Assembly (NCBI GenBank): GCA_023251755.1
Contig: JAHEYF010000008.1
Span: 1-64,000 of the forward strand
Source: Bacteroidota bacterium
GTDB lineage: Bacteria > Bacteroidota > Bacteroidia > B-17B0 > Aurantibacillaceae
Reading direction: 5' to 3'
DNA length: 64,000 nt
Shown here: positions 17,000-25,863 of the stretch, in pieces
How the letters are laid out: the number at the start of each line of letters is the position of its first letter
Numbering within the stretch: the first letter of the stretch is position 1
Notes under the pieces: model-generated
What the model was told of the DNA's origin: nothing
The model's input: the letters and a program-made list of their open reading frames with translations, nothing else
Database searches by the model: none
Program-made: the position numbers and the translations under genes

Positions 17000-17079
17000 T
17001 ACCCAGTGCCGGACTCGAACCGGCACGATTTCTCACTGGTGTTTGAGACCAGCGCGTCTACCGATTCCGCCAACTGGGC
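17000..17079 (-). tRNA. tRNA-Leu (anticodon CAA)
   Basis: On the minus strand the acceptor stem GCCCAGT pairs with ACTGGGT (G-U at the first pair). The anticodon stem CTGGT/ACCAG encloses loop CTCAAAC, giving anticodon CAA. The T arm GCCGG-TTCGAGT-CCGGC is perfect, and an 11-nt variable region marks a type II tRNA. CCA is not encoded. About 80 nt; a promoter with perfect spacing lies upstream and a terminator follows. Confidence 0.93.
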
Positions 17080-17115
17080 ATACTGAAATTAGATCTTTGG
17101 GCTTAATTCGGGCAG

Positions 17116-17146
17116 CAAAAATACTGCTTTGTTTCATATATGCAAA
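17116..17146 (-). promoter_or_regulatory. tRNA-Leu promoter
   Basis: On the minus strand TTTG (complement of 17143-17146), 19 bases, then TATTTTTG (complement of 17116-17123). This is a full match to TTTG-N19-TAnnTTTG, placing initiation about 30 bp upstream of the mature tRNA 5' end. Confidence 0.7.
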
Positions 17147-17162
17147 ATTCATTTGAAAAATA

Positions 17163-17192
17163 TTGCCCGATAACTTAATTTCATTACCTTTG
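17163..17192 (+). promoter_or_regulatory. prs promoter
   Basis: TTG at 17163-17165, 19 bases, then TACCTTTG at 17185-17192, 26 bp before the ATG at 17219. It is divergent from, and only 16 bp away from, the tRNA-Leu promoter. Confidence 0.7.
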
Positions 17193-17218
17193 CAACCCTT
17201 TTAAATCAATCCATTTTT

Positions 17219-18151
17219 ATGGAATCGCAGGTAAGAATATTTTCAGGAAATGCGACCAGGTACCTGGCCGAAAAAATCGCCACAGCTTATGGCACCAGCC
17301 TGGGCAATGTGAATGTGATCCGCTTTAGTGACGGTGAAATTCAGGTTTCTTTTGAAGAAAGTGTGCGTGGGCAAAGTGTTTTCCTTATTCAAAGTACTTT
17401 TCCGCCTGCCGAAAATTTAATGGAACTGCTGCTGATGATTGATGCAGCCAAAAGGGCTTCTGCAAAAGAAATTATAGCTGTTATCCCGTATTTTGGTTAT
17501 GCCCGCCAGGACCGGAAAGACCAGCCCCGTGTAGCCATAGGGGCCAAATTGGTAGCCGATATGCTGGCTGTTGCAGGTGCTACAAGGGTTATGACCATGG
17601 ATTTGCACGCCGATCAGATTCAGGGATTTTTTAACGTCCCGGTTGATCACCTCTATGGTTCAAGCATTTTTATGCCTTATATTCAAAGCCTGCATTTGCC
17701 TAATCTAACAATGGCTGCCCCCGATATGGGCGGTAGTAAAAGGGCCAACTCGTATGCTAAATACCTGAAATGCGAAATCGTAATTTGTTACAAACAACGG
17801 ACCAAAGCCAATATTGTTGATCATATTACTGCTATTGGCGAAATTGAAGGGCGTGACATTATGCTGGTGGATGATTTGGTGGATACAGGTGGTACTTTGT
17901 GCAAAGCAGCCGATATGATGATGGAAAGAGGGGCCAGCAGTGTAAGGGCTATTTGTACCCATCCCTTGTTATCGGGCAAAGCTTACGAAAATATTGAAAA
18001 ATCAAAAATGACAGAATTAATTGTTACTGATACCATTCCCCTGAAACCCGAAAGCTCTAAAATAAGGGCCGTATCGGTGGCCGATTTATTTGCCAAGGTC
18101 ATCAGGAGTGTGCACAGTTACGAATCCATCAGTTCTAATTTTATAGTATAA
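17219..18151 (+). CDS. prs: Ribose-phosphate pyrophosphokinase
   Basis: 310 residues, the normal length for the family. It makes PRPP from ribose-5-phosphate and ATP for nucleotide, His and Trp synthesis. Visible motifs are the ATP-binding flexible loop YFGYARQDRKDQPR, the metal-binding MDLHADQIQGFF, and the PRPP-binding loop MLVDDLVDTGGTL. The terminal SSNFIV is typical. It has its own promoter and is followed 82 bp later by the L25 gene, an order common in Bacteroidota, so co-transcription is likely. Confidence 0.96.
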   Translation: MESQVRIFSGNATRYLAEKIATAYGTSLGNVNVIRFSDGEIQVSFEESVRGQSVFLIQSTFPPAENLMELLLMIDAAKRASAKEIIAVIPYFGYARQDRKDQPRVAIGAKLVADMLAVAGATRVMTMDLHADQIQGFFNVPVDHLYGSSIFMPYIQSLHLPNLTMAAPDMGGSKRANSYAKYLKCEIVICYKQRTKANIVDHITAIGEIEGRDIMLVDDLVDTGGTLCKAADMMMERGASSVRAICTHPLLSGKAYENIEKSKMTELIVTDTIPLKPESSKIRAVSVADLFAKVIRSVHSYESISSNFIV

Positions 18152-18233
18152 TTTTTTCCGCCATAAATAATTAAAAAACAAGGTGAATGAAGGAACTGGC
18201 GGAATCCTGAAGCACCATAAACTAAATAAAAAA

Positions 18234-18878
18234 ATGAAAACAGTATCATTGAGCGGTTCGTTACGCGCGAACGTAGGGAGTAAAGATGCGGCCGAATTAA
18301 GGGCTAAAGGAATGGTTCCTTGTGTGCTTTACGGCGGTGCAGAACAAGTACACTTTTTTTCTGACCTGAGAAATTTTAAAAACATCGTTTACACTCCTGA
18401 TGTATCATTGGTTGAGTTGGACTTAAACGGTAAAAAATACACTTCCATCTTACAGGAAGCGCAATTCCATAAAATTAACGACAGGCTTGTACACGTTGAT
18501 TTTTTAGAAGTAAAAGATGATAAATTGGTTATTATGGAAATCCCTGTGAAAACAGAAGGAGCCTCTGAAGGTGTGAAAGCCGGTGGTAAATTAACCATTA
18601 AATTACGTAAACTGCGTGCAAGGGCTTTGGCCAAAAACCTTCCTGATGCAATTATAGTGAACGTTGAAAAATTGGAAATCGGGAAATCGATTGCTGTAGG
18701 TGATATTCAATTAGAAGGCGTAGAATTATTGAACGCGAAAAACGTAACCGTAGTTTCTGTAAATACCACCCGCGCTGCTGCCCAGGCTGAACAAGCTGCT
18801 GCAAAAGACGATAAAAAAGCTGCTCCTGCTAAAGCCGCACCTGCCAAAGCTGCCGCTGCAGCACCTGCTAAAAAATAA
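18234..18878 (+). CDS. rplY: 50S ribosomal protein L25/general stress protein Ctc
   Basis: 214 residues from ATG 18234 (MKTVSLSGSLRANVGSKDAA). It contains the L25 5S-rRNA-binding domain (LRAKGMVPCVLYGG, FHKINDRLVHVDFLEV) and the CTC-type C-terminal beta domain (VKAGGKLTIKLRKLRARALA), then a low-complexity tail of Ala, Lys and Pro (AAAKDDKKAAPAKAAPAKA). The 17-residue longer frame from 18183 has no matching sequence in the family. A clear terminator follows. Confidence 0.93.
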   Translation: MKTVSLSGSLRANVGSKDAAELRAKGMVPCVLYGGAEQVHFFSDLRNFKNIVYTPDVSLVELDLNGKKYTSILQEAQFHKINDRLVHVDFLEVKDDKLVIMEIPVKTEGASEGVKAGGKLTIKLRKLRARALAKNLPDAIIVNVEKLEIGKSIAVGDIQLEGVELLNAKNVTVVSVNTTRAAAQAEQAAAKDDKKAAPAKAAPAKAAAAAPAKK

Positions 18879-18902
18879 ATGTAGTTTACCCTATAATTTA
18901 AG

Positions 18903-18934
18903 ACCCTCCCCAACAAGGAGGGTTTTTTATTTTT
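18903..18934 (+). terminator. Rho-independent terminator of prs-rplY
   Basis: ACCCTCC (18903-18909) pairs with GGAGGGT (18917-18923) around a 7-nt loop, followed by TTTTTATTTTT. It lies 25 bp after the rplY stop. Confidence 0.88.
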
Positions 18935-18986
18935 GGCCTGCTTGTTTCCCGCAGAGCGCAGAGGATTTACCCGTAACCAATCTCTT

Positions 18987-19039
18987 CTTTCTTACTTTCT
19001 TACCCTCACGCATTCTCACTTTCTTACTTTCTCACCCTC
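18987..19039. repeat. CTTTCTTAC word repeat
   Basis: A 21-bp unit beginning CTTTCTTACTTTCT and ending CACCCTC or TACCCTC occurs at 18987-19007 and 19019-19039 (one mismatch, period 32), with a partial CCCTCTTAC after it. It is a pyrimidine-only strand in the space between rplY and panD. There is no inverted partner, unlike the other word families here. Confidence 0.6.
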
Positions 19040-19104
19040 TTACTTAACTAATTATTCGTAATTTTACGGGGTCAAAAATTTTCCACCAATTTAATTTTAG
19101 CAGA

Positions 19105-19458
19105 GTGACTATAGAAGTAATGAAATCGAAGCTGCACAGGGTGCGGGTAACAGAGGCAAATATTGATTACATCGGAAGTGTAACAATAGATGAAAATTTA
19201 ATGGAGGCCGCCAACCTGATTGAAAACGAAAAGGTGGACATTTACAATTACCGCAACGGAGAGCGTTTTAACACGTATGTGATAAAGGGAGAACGCGGAT
19301 CAGGGGTTATCTGCCTGAACGGTCCTGCTGCTTTAAAGGTAAGGCTGAACGACGAGGTAATTATTGTTTCGTATGCGGCGATGGATTTTGAAGAAGCAAA
19401 AAAATTTAAACCCTGGGTCGTTTTTCCGGATAGCGTTACAAATGAATTAAAAAAATAA
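19105..19458 (+). CDS. panD: Aspartate 1-decarboxylase
   Basis: 117 residues. It makes beta-alanine for pantothenate. The proenzyme self-cleaves between Gly and Ser in [18 protein letters not shown] to create the pyruvoyl group; the Tyr and Gly-Ser are present. Other conserved parts are [12 protein letters not shown] at the N-terminus and [24 protein letters not shown] start at 19105 gives [13 protein letters not shown], the expected N-terminus; the ATG at 19120 is a shorter alternative. The next gene starts 4 bp after its stop. Confidence 0.93.
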   Translation: MTIEVMKSKLHRVRVTEANIDYIGSVTIDENLMEAANLIENEKVDIYNYRNGERFNTYVIKGERGSGVICLNGPAALKVRLNDEVIIVSYAAMDFEEAKKFKPWVVFPDSVTNELKK

Positions 19459-19462
19459 GCCT

Positions 19463-20473
19463 TTGACCAAGCGCACAAAATCAGTTTTGCAATTTGTTCT
19501 TTTTCTTTCATTGGGAATACTTTTATTGTGGCTGGCTTTAAGGGGCGTTGTGAACGAGAAAGAGAAAATCATCCAATCATTTAAAGACGCAAACTATTTT
19601 TGGGTATTCATTTCCCTTGTTGCAGCTTTTTTTGGTTTATTCCTCCGGGCTTACCGCTGGAAATATTTATTGCAACCACTCGGGTTAAACTTAAGTTTAA
19701 AGAATTCTTTTGCGGCAGTATCAACCGGTTATTTAGCCAATTATGGCCTGCCCCGTATGGGCGAAATTTCAAGGTGTACCATTATCAGTAAATATGAAAA
19801 AATCCCTTTTCAAACAGCATTAGGCACTGTAATTACCGAAAGAATTGTCGACTTTTTTTTATTAATAATTATTTTTTTGCTCACCCTGCTGTTCCAGTTT
19901 TCTGAATTGATAGGGCTTACACAACAGTATATCCTCAACCCCCTTTCATTAAAACTTAAGCCTTTAAGTCAAAACCCTGTATTTATAACAATTGTGGCAA
20001 CATTGCTCGTACTTGTCGTACTTGCTTTCTTGCTGTTGCGGAAAAAAATAAAAAACAGTTTGAGCGGGAAATTTGGAGGCATCCTCAAAGGGTTTGCCGA
20101 AGGCATAAGTTCTATTCGTAAGATGGATAAGCCCATTCCTTTTATAATACTGAGCGTCTTAATCTGGCTCATGTATTTTCTGGGAATTTATTTCTGTTTT
20201 TTTACTTTCGGTGAAACCAGTGATCTTGGGCTTAAACAATGCCTGACCATATTGTTATTTGGTACATTCGGGGTAATATTTACTCCCGGAGGTATTGGGG
20301 CCTATCATATTATTGTTCAGCAAATACTGATGTTTTACAGCATTTCTTCCACCACCTCCTTTGCTTTTCCATGGATTATATGGGGTTCACAATTTATTTT
20401 GATTTTAATTGCAGGTTTAGCCAGCATTATTGCATTACCACTCATGAACAAACAAAATCATGCCGCAGCTTGA
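19463..20473 (+). CDS. Polytopic membrane protein, lysylphosphatidylglycerol synthase TM-like (UPF0104)
   Basis: 336 residues with about eight hydrophobic helices. Family landmarks are FFGLFLRAYRWKYLLQPLG, STGYLANYGLPRMGEISRC (the conserved RxGE/R segment) and FTPGGIGAYHIIVQQIL. The family includes the flippase half of MprF, but this protein lacks the synthase domain, so its substrate is unknown; a lipid or glycan carrier is plausible. The start is TTG at 19463, 4 bp after panD; no ATG or GTG lies before the first helix. It overlaps the next gene by 14 bp. Confidence 0.85.
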   Translation: MTKRTKSVLQFVLFLSLGILLLWLALRGVVNEKEKIIQSFKDANYFWVFISLVAAFFGLFLRAYRWKYLLQPLGLNLSLKNSFAAVSTGYLANYGLPRMGEISRCTIISKYEKIPFQTALGTVITERIVDFFLLIIIFLLTLLFQFSELIGLTQQYILNPLSLKLKPLSQNPVFITIVATLLVLVVLAFLLLRKKIKNSLSGKFGGILKGFAEGISSIRKMDKPIPFIILSVLIWLMYFLGIYFCFFTFGETSDLGLKQCLTILLFGTFGVIFTPGGIGAYHIIVQQILMFYSISSTTSFAFPWIIWGSQFILILIAGLASIIALPLMNKQNHAAA

Positions 20474-20954
20474 ACTCATAACATCCAAAATTTTATCACC
20501 TGCACAATTGCAAAAAGCATTAAACCTTTGGCAATTTCAAAGTAAGAAGGTTGTATTCACCAACGGCTGTTTCGACTTACTGCACCCTGGCCATATCGAT
20601 TACTTAAGCAAAGCCCGCGATCTGGGAGATATACTGGTGATTGGACTTAACACTGATAACTCAGTAAAACGCCTGGGGAAATCCGGCAACAGGCCCGTTA
20701 ACAATGAACAGGCCCGCGCTATGCTCTTGGCCTCCCTACGCTTTACCGATGCCATTGTATTGTTTGATGAAGACACACCTTACGAATTAATCAAAAAGAT
20801 ACAACCCGATGTGCTGGTAAAAGGCAATGATTACAAGGCGGAAGACATTGTTGGTTACGATATTGTATCTGCAAAAGGCGGGGAAGTAGCTACCATTCCT
20901 TTGGTAGAAGGCTATTCCACCAGTAGCATTATTCACAGAATCCAGACAGGATAA
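20460..20954 (+). CDS. rfaE2: D-glycero-beta-D-manno-heptose 1-phosphate adenylyltransferase
   Basis: 164 residues of the cytidylyltransferase-like fold. FTNGCFDLLHPGHIDYLSKA holds the HxGH-type nucleotide site, GLNTDNSVKRLGKSGNRPVN follows, and KGNDYKAEDIVGYD with GYSTSSIIHRI close the fold. It activates heptose-1-phosphate with ATP to give ADP-heptose for LPS inner core; in many bacteria this is the C-terminal half of HldE, here a separate protein. Overlap with the upstream membrane-protein gene indicates one operon (panD to here), and a polysaccharide flippase gene follows. Confidence 0.9.
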   Translation: MPQLELITSKILSPAQLQKALNLWQFQSKKVVFTNGCFDLLHPGHIDYLSKARDLGDILVIGLNTDNSVKRLGKSGNRPVNNEQARAMLLASLRFTDAIVLFDEDTPYELIKKIQPDVLVKGNDYKAEDIVGYDIVSAKGGEVATIPLVEGYSTSSIIHRIQTG

Positions 20955-20957
20955 TAT

Positions 20958-21012
20958 AGTAGCAGGTATAAGGTAGCAAGTACCTGCTACTTATGACTTA
21001 CGACCTGCTACC
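20958..21012. repeat. AGTAGCAGGTA word hairpin
   Basis: AGTAGCAGGTA (20958-20968) and TACCTGCTACT (20981-20991) form a perfect 11-bp hairpin whose 12-nt loop contains a further GGTAGCAAG. A third copy of the word, GACCTGCTACC, is at 21002-21012. It lies 4 bp after the adenylyltransferase stop and may end its transcript. Confidence 0.65.
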
Positions 21013-21103
21013 AGAATCCCGGCGTTAATATCTCGTAACAAAATATGTGCTACATCCCATACATTTCAAGTAAATTCAGGTCTTAAAAATTCAGAAGCAA
21101 AGC

Positions 21104-22585
21104 GTGAATCCTTTAAAGAAACTTGCCGGACAAACAGCTATCTATGGTTTAAGTACCATTTTGCCCCGCTTCCTGAATTACCTGCTTGTCCCTTTATTCA
21201 CCTATAAATTTACAGAAACAAGTCAGTTCGGGATCAACACCGAGATTTACGCATACATCTCGTTCCTCAATATCATTCTGACTTATGGTATGGAAACCGC
21301 TTTCTTTAATTTTGTGAATAAGACTGAGAATAAATCCCTGGTATACAGCACCACACTTATTTCCCTATTAATTTCGAGTGGAAGTTTTATTGTAGTGGGT
21401 TTGATTTTTTCAATACCGCTTGCCAACCTCATCAACTTCCCCGATCATGTCAATTTTATTGTATGGATGATCCTGATTATAGCAAGTGATGCGATCATGG
21501 CTGTTCCTTTTGCCCGTTTGCGTGCAGAAAACAGATCAATAAAATTCGCCTTTGTTAAAATCATTAACATCAGCGTAAATATATTTTTAACTGTTTTCTT
21601 TATTCATTTCTGCAAAAATGCACATGAAGAGGATGTCCTAAACAACACCATTTCTTTCTTAGGGAGTTTGTATAAACCTGAAATTGGTATAGGTTACGCC
21701 TTTCTCGCTAACCTGATTGCAAATTTTATTTCCATGTTTTTTTTATACAAAGAGTTTATCGGTTTCAGGTACCAGTTCGATAAAGGTCTTTGGAAGCAAA
21801 TGATGATATATGCGCTGCCTTTGTTAATTGTAGGATTGGCCGGAATGGTCAATGAAACATTTGACCGGATTATACTAAAACAATTATTACCAAAAGATAT
21901 AGGGCAATCGGAGCTTGGTGTATATGGTGCCTGTTATAAAATATCAATACTCATGACGATGTTTATCCAGTCGTTTAAATTTGCAGCAGAACCTTTTTTC
22001 TTTAGCAATATTAAAAACGAGGATTCTAAACGAATGAATGCCTTAGTAATGAAATATTTTGTAATCGGTTGCTCCTTTTTGTTTTTGGTTACCATGATGA
22101 ACCTGAACTGGATTCAGTATTTTATTAGCGAACCTTACCGTAAAGGTTTGAATGTTGTGCCGATACTTTTATTGGCCAATCTCTTTTTAGGTATTTATTA
22201 CAACTTATCTATTTGGTATAAATTAACAGCGCAAACAAAATTTGGAGCTTACATTACTATCATTGGCGCTGTGATTACACTGGTTATTAATTTTGCATTT
22301 GTTCCCAACTACAGTTACACCGCATCGGCCTGGGCTACATTTTTTTCTTATGGAATCATGATGGTCTTATCTTACTTTATCGGTAAAAAATATTACCCTG
22401 TAAAATACAACCTGCGCAATTTTGTTTTTTTCTTTGGAATTGCCCTGCTGTTTTATTTTGTAACATTAAGCTATAAAGGTCGTTTCAGTAAAACACTTGA
22501 AACCACTCTCAACAATATTTTTGTACTTGTCTATTGCTGGCTATTTTACAAATTTGAATTTCCTAACCTAAAAAAAGCAAATTAA
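21104..22585 (+). CDS. Polysaccharide/O-antigen flippase-like membrane protein (MOP superfamily)
   Basis: 493 residues with 12-14 hydrophobic segments. The N-terminus NPLKKLAGQTAIYGLSTILP and the following RFLNYLLVPLFTYKF are typical of Wzx/MATE-type flippases, which move lipid-linked sugar units across the inner membrane. IYALPLLIVGLAGMVNETFD and the C-terminal YSYTASAWATFFSYGIMMVL agree. The start is GTG at 21104. Its stop abuts the ATG of dut with no gap. No glycosyltransferase cluster is adjacent, so the glycan is unknown. Confidence 0.88.
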   Translation: MNPLKKLAGQTAIYGLSTILPRFLNYLLVPLFTYKFTETSQFGINTEIYAYISFLNIILTYGMETAFFNFVNKTENKSLVYSTTLISLLISSGSFIVVGLIFSIPLANLINFPDHVNFIVWMILIIASDAIMAVPFARLRAENRSIKFAFVKIINISVNIFLTVFFIHFCKNAHEEDVLNNTISFLGSLYKPEIGIGYAFLANLIANFISMFFLYKEFIGFRYQFDKGLWKQMMIYALPLLIVGLAGMVNETFDRIILKQLLPKDIGQSELGVYGACYKISILMTMFIQSFKFAAEPFFFSNIKNEDSKRMNALVMKYFVIGCSFLFLVTMMNLNWIQYFISEPYRKGLNVVPILLLANLFLGIYYNLSIWYKLTAQTKFGAYITIIGAVITLVINFAFVPNYSYTASAWATFFSYGIMMVLSYFIGKKYYPVKYNLRNFVFFFGIALLFYFVTLSYKGRFSKTLETTLNNIFVLVYCWLFYKFEFPNLKKAN

Positions 22586-23020
22586 ATGAAGGTGAAAATT
22601 GTGAACCAGGGCAAACACGCCTTACCGGAATACGCCACCAACCAGGCTGCGGGTATGGATTTACGTGCAAACATTGATGCACCCATGACCTTGCAGGCAC
22701 TTGAACGTACATTGGTACCTACCGGATTATTTATTGAATTACCAAAAGGCTACGAGGCACAAATTCGTCCACGAAGCGGCCTGGCCTTTAAAAATGGGGT
22801 AACGGTTTTAAACGCTCCGGGGACGATTGACGCCGATTACCGGGGTGAAATAAAAGTGTTATTGGTTAATTTATCAAACACCACTTTTATTATTAACGAT
22901 GGCGAACGTGTTGCACAAATGGTAATTGCCCGGCACGAAAGTATTAGCTGGGAGCTTACCGATTCACTGGAAGAGAGCACGAGAGGTGTTGGTGGGTTTG
23001 GGCATACGGGAACTAAATGA
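22586..23020 (+). CDS. dut: dUTP diphosphatase
   Basis: 144 residues, the usual length of trimeric dUTPase. All five motifs are visible: [43 protein letters not shown] and [10 protein letters not shown]. It hydrolyses dUTP to dUMP and PPi, keeping uracil out of DNA. The ATG follows the flippase stop directly, so translation is probably coupled. Confidence 0.96.
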   Translation: MKVKIVNQGKHALPEYATNQAAGMDLRANIDAPMTLQALERTLVPTGLFIELPKGYEAQIRPRSGLAFKNGVTVLNAPGTIDADYRGEIKVLLVNLSNTTFIINDGERVAQMVIARHESISWELTDSLEESTRGVGGFGHTGTK

Positions 23021-23104
23021 TTAACTGATTGATTTGAGGATGGAAAGATAGGAATTGATACAACTTTGAATATTGAATTTTAAATTTTGAATCTAAAATA
23101 ATAA

Positions 23105-24298
23105 ATGAAAACGATAGACAATTTTAATTTTTCTGGCAAAAGAGCAGTGATCCGGGTTGATTTTAATGTGCCTTTGGATGAACAATTTAATGTTACGGAC
23201 AAGACCCGCATTCATGCGGCTTTGGCAACAATCAAAAAAATACTGAACGAAGGTGGAAGTGTGGTGTTGATGTCGCATTTGGGAAGACCAAAAGACGGCC
23301 CGACAGATAAATATTCTTTAAAACATATTGTAAAAACAGTTTCGGATGAATTGGGAGTGCCTGTTAAGTTTGCTGCGGATTGTATTGCGGAAGAAGCTTA
23401 TCAGCTTTCAGCAGGATTAAAAGCAGGCGAGGTATTGTTGTTAGAAAACCTACGCTTTTACAAAGAGGAAGAAAAAGGAGATGAAGCCTTCGCTGAAAAA
23501 TTAAGCAAACATGGGAATTTTTACGTGAACGATGCCTTTGGTACCGCTCACCGTGCCCACGCTTCAACCACCATTATAGCAAAGTATTTTGACGGAGATC
23601 ATAAATGTTTAGGCTATGTAATGGCCGGTGAAGTGGCCAGCATCAACAAGGTAATGAACAATTCAGAAAAACCTTTTACTGCTATTATTGGAGGGGCAAA
23701 GGTATCGGACAAAATTTTAATTATTGAACAACTAATGAGCAAAGCCGATAACATTATTATCGGAGGAGGCATGGCCTTTACTTTTGTGAAAGCAATGGGA
23801 GGTCATATTGGAAAATCGTTGTGTGAAGAAGACCGTGTAGAAATAGCCAAAGAATTGTTGCAGAAAGCAAAAACAAAAGGGGTTAATTTATACATCCCCA
23901 CGGATGCTGTTATTGCGGACAATTTTGCGAATGAGGCCAATAAAAAAACAATCGGTATTATGAACATTCCTGATGGATGGATGGGATTGGACATTGGACC
24001 GGAAACAATAAAAAAATACGACGAGGTGATTCGTTCTTCAAAAACAATTTTATGGAACGGCCCTATGGGTGTGTTTGAAATGAGTAGTTTTGAGCAGGGC
24101 ACCAAAGCGGCTGCACACAGTATAGCCGAAGCCACCAAAACGGGTGCTTACAGTTTAATTGGTGGTGGCGATAGTGTAGCTGCTGTAAATAAATACAACA
24201 TGGCTTCGCAGGTAAGTTATGTGAGTACAGGTGGCGGGGCATTGCTGGAGTATATTGAAAACGGGAGTTTGCCGGGAGTGAAAGCGGTTACAGATTAG
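23105..24298 (+). CDS. pgk: Phosphoglycerate kinase
   Basis: 397 residues, full length. Substrate-site motifs [21 protein letters not shown] and [15 protein letters not shown], hinge and nucleotide motifs GGAKVSDKI and NGPMGVFEM, and the C-terminal [14 protein letters not shown] and [14 protein letters not shown] are all present. It performs the ATP-forming glycolytic step between 1,3-bisphosphoglycerate and 3-phosphoglycerate. The short AT-rich leader contains AACTTTG and AAATTTTG words but no clean promoter pair. Confidence 0.97.
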   Translation: MKTIDNFNFSGKRAVIRVDFNVPLDEQFNVTDKTRIHAALATIKKILNEGGSVVLMSHLGRPKDGPTDKYSLKHIVKTVSDELGVPVKFAADCIAEEAYQLSAGLKAGEVLLLENLRFYKEEEKGDEAFAEKLSKHGNFYVNDAFGTAHRAHASTTIIAKYFDGDHKCLGYVMAGEVASINKVMNNSEKPFTAIIGGAKVSDKILIIEQLMSKADNIIIGGGMAFTFVKAMGGHIGKSLCEEDRVEIAKELLQKAKTKGVNLYIPTDAVIADNFANEANKKTIGIMNIPDGWMGLDIGPETIKKYDEVIRSSKTILWNGPMGVFEMSSFEQGTKAAAHSIAEATKTGAYSLIGGGDSVAAVNKYNMASQVSYVSTGGGALLEYIENGSLPGVKAVTD

Positions 24299-24312
24299 CT
24301 AATTAGCCAATG

Positions 24313-24455
24313 TGATGATTAGCTGATGGGGGAAACAGGTAAATGCAAAGCTGATTGGTATTGATGATTAGCAGATGGGAAACAGGTAATTGAACGAATA
24401 AACTTATAAACTATAGAACTTTCAAACTTTACAACTTTCTAACTTTCTAAACTAA
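24313..24455. repeat. Composite word repeats: GATTAGCTGATGG tandem, then GAACGAATAAAC and ACTTTCTAA words
   Basis: TGATGATTAGCTGATGGG...AAACAGGTAA occurs twice (24313-24342, 24362-24389; two-base gap and one mismatch), period about 49 bp. It is followed by ATTGAACGAATAAAC, then by the words ACTTTCAAACTTT, ACAACTTTCT and AACTTTCTAAACT. The reverse complement of the latter part lines up with 190-240 in the same word order. It fills the 164 bp between pgk and the next gene. Confidence 0.65.
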
Positions 24456-24462
24456 ATCATCT

Positions 24463-25863
24463 ATGTTTAAAAAATTGCTTTATTTATTCGGTGCCCTTCC
24501 CTGCGCTCTTTATTCGCAGATTGATTTGGGTACACCCATTGCTACCGGTAAAGGTGGCGCAGCAACCGCCATTACCCACGACTGGCAATGCATAGGAATT
24601 AATCCGGCCAACTTAGGTTACAGCGACAATTATAAATTCTCGCTTGGTTTGTTAAATGTTGGTTTTAGTGCTCAATCCAAAGCACTCGACATGACTACGA
24701 TTTACAATGCCGCATTGCACCCTACCAATAGTTTTACTTCGGCCGATAAACAAAAATTAGCCGAACAACTTTCTACAGCCGATGGTTTAAATATTTATGG
24801 AAATGTGAACTGGATCGCTGCATCGTTGTATGTACCTAAACTTGGAGGTTTTGCCTTTAACGTTCGCGACCGGGTAAACGGGCACGCCACCTTGTCGAAA
24901 AACACAGCAGACATTATTTTTAACGGGGCTAATTCCATTCCCTATCAGGATACAAGTATTTACCATCAGCCAGTGGGTTATGTATTAAACGGAACGCACG
25001 CAAGTTATTACCATTACCGGGAGATGAACATTTCTTATGGCCGGAAAATTATCGGAAGCGAAGAAAGTATTCAGCTATTCGGTGGTATAGGTTTTAAATA
25101 TTTATGGGGAATAGCCGACATGGATTTTAAAGCGGATGGAAATAAAATAGATGGGCATGCCTCGTTCAGCAGCAATTATGGTTTTAATCCTACCTATATT
25201 AAAAACTATACAGCTCAAACCACCGACAATATTTTTAACACTGTTGGTAAAGGTTATGCCTTTGATATTGGTACGGGACTTAAAATAAAAAACAACCTCA
25301 CCTTTGCGGCATCCATTACAGATATGGGTGCTATTAACTGGAACAAAAACAATGTAATTGCAATGGACACCACCATGCCTAAATTAGATACTTCCCAAAC
25401 AGGTATTTCACATTGGGATGCAAATTCATTGCCCGGGTTTTTATACAACAGTGTTACAAACGCTGTTAGCTTAAAAGGTGGCTCTCCGTACAAAACCCAA
25501 TTACCAACCCGTTTACGCCTGGGGATAGGGCTTAAGATAGGAAAGAAAATTCTGATCGGGGCTGATGCTGTAATGCCTATGAACAACGCCAATGGAAACC
25601 TGGAGAGTACATTTTTTGCTTTAGGCGGTGAAATTAATTTGTTTGGAACTGCTAAACTAAGTACCGGTGTTTCAGGAAATAAAAATTATGGTTTTTCTAT
25701 TCCCATGGGCTTTACATTAGGCACATTGGGGATAACCGAAGTTTATATCGCCACCAATGATGTACTTTCTTACTTAGGCCTTTCCAATCACCCTCAATTG
25801 TCTTTTGCAATGGCTGTTCTTCGCATTAATCTGAAGAACCCTTTAGTAAACGAAGCGAAGTAA
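24463..25863 (+). CDS. DUF5723-type outer-membrane-associated protein
   Basis: 466 residues. A signal peptide (MFKKLLYLFGALPCALYSQ) is followed by GKGGAATAITHDWQCIGINP and ANLGYSDNYKFSLGLLNV, the pattern with which DUF5723 proteins begin, then repeated amphipathic strands of the form expected of an outer-membrane beta-barrel (for example LFGGIGFKYLWG, RLRLGIGLKIGKKILIGADA). It ends in alternating strands (LSFAMAVLRINLKNPL). Function unknown. A second, OmpA-fused DUF5723 protein is at 46.5-48.9 kb. The next gene begins immediately after its stop. Confidence 0.75.
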   Translation: MFKKLLYLFGALPCALYSQIDLGTPIATGKGGAATAITHDWQCIGINPANLGYSDNYKFSLGLLNVGFSAQSKALDMTTIYNAALHPTNSFTSADKQKLAEQLSTADGLNIYGNVNWIAASLYVPKLGGFAFNVRDRVNGHATLSKNTADIIFNGANSIPYQDTSIYHQPVGYVLNGTHASYYHYREMNISYGRKIIGSEESIQLFGGIGFKYLWGIADMDFKADGNKIDGHASFSSNYGFNPTYIKNYTAQTTDNIFNTVGKGYAFDIGTGLKIKNNLTFAASITDMGAINWNKNNVIAMDTTMPKLDTSQTGISHWDANSLPGFLYNSVTNAVSLKGGSPYKTQLPTRLRLGIGLKIGKKILIGADAVMPMNNANGNLESTFFALGGEINLFGTAKLSTGVSGNKNYGFSIPMGFTLGTLGITEVYIATNDVLSYLGLSNHPQLSFAMAVLRINLKNPLVNEAK

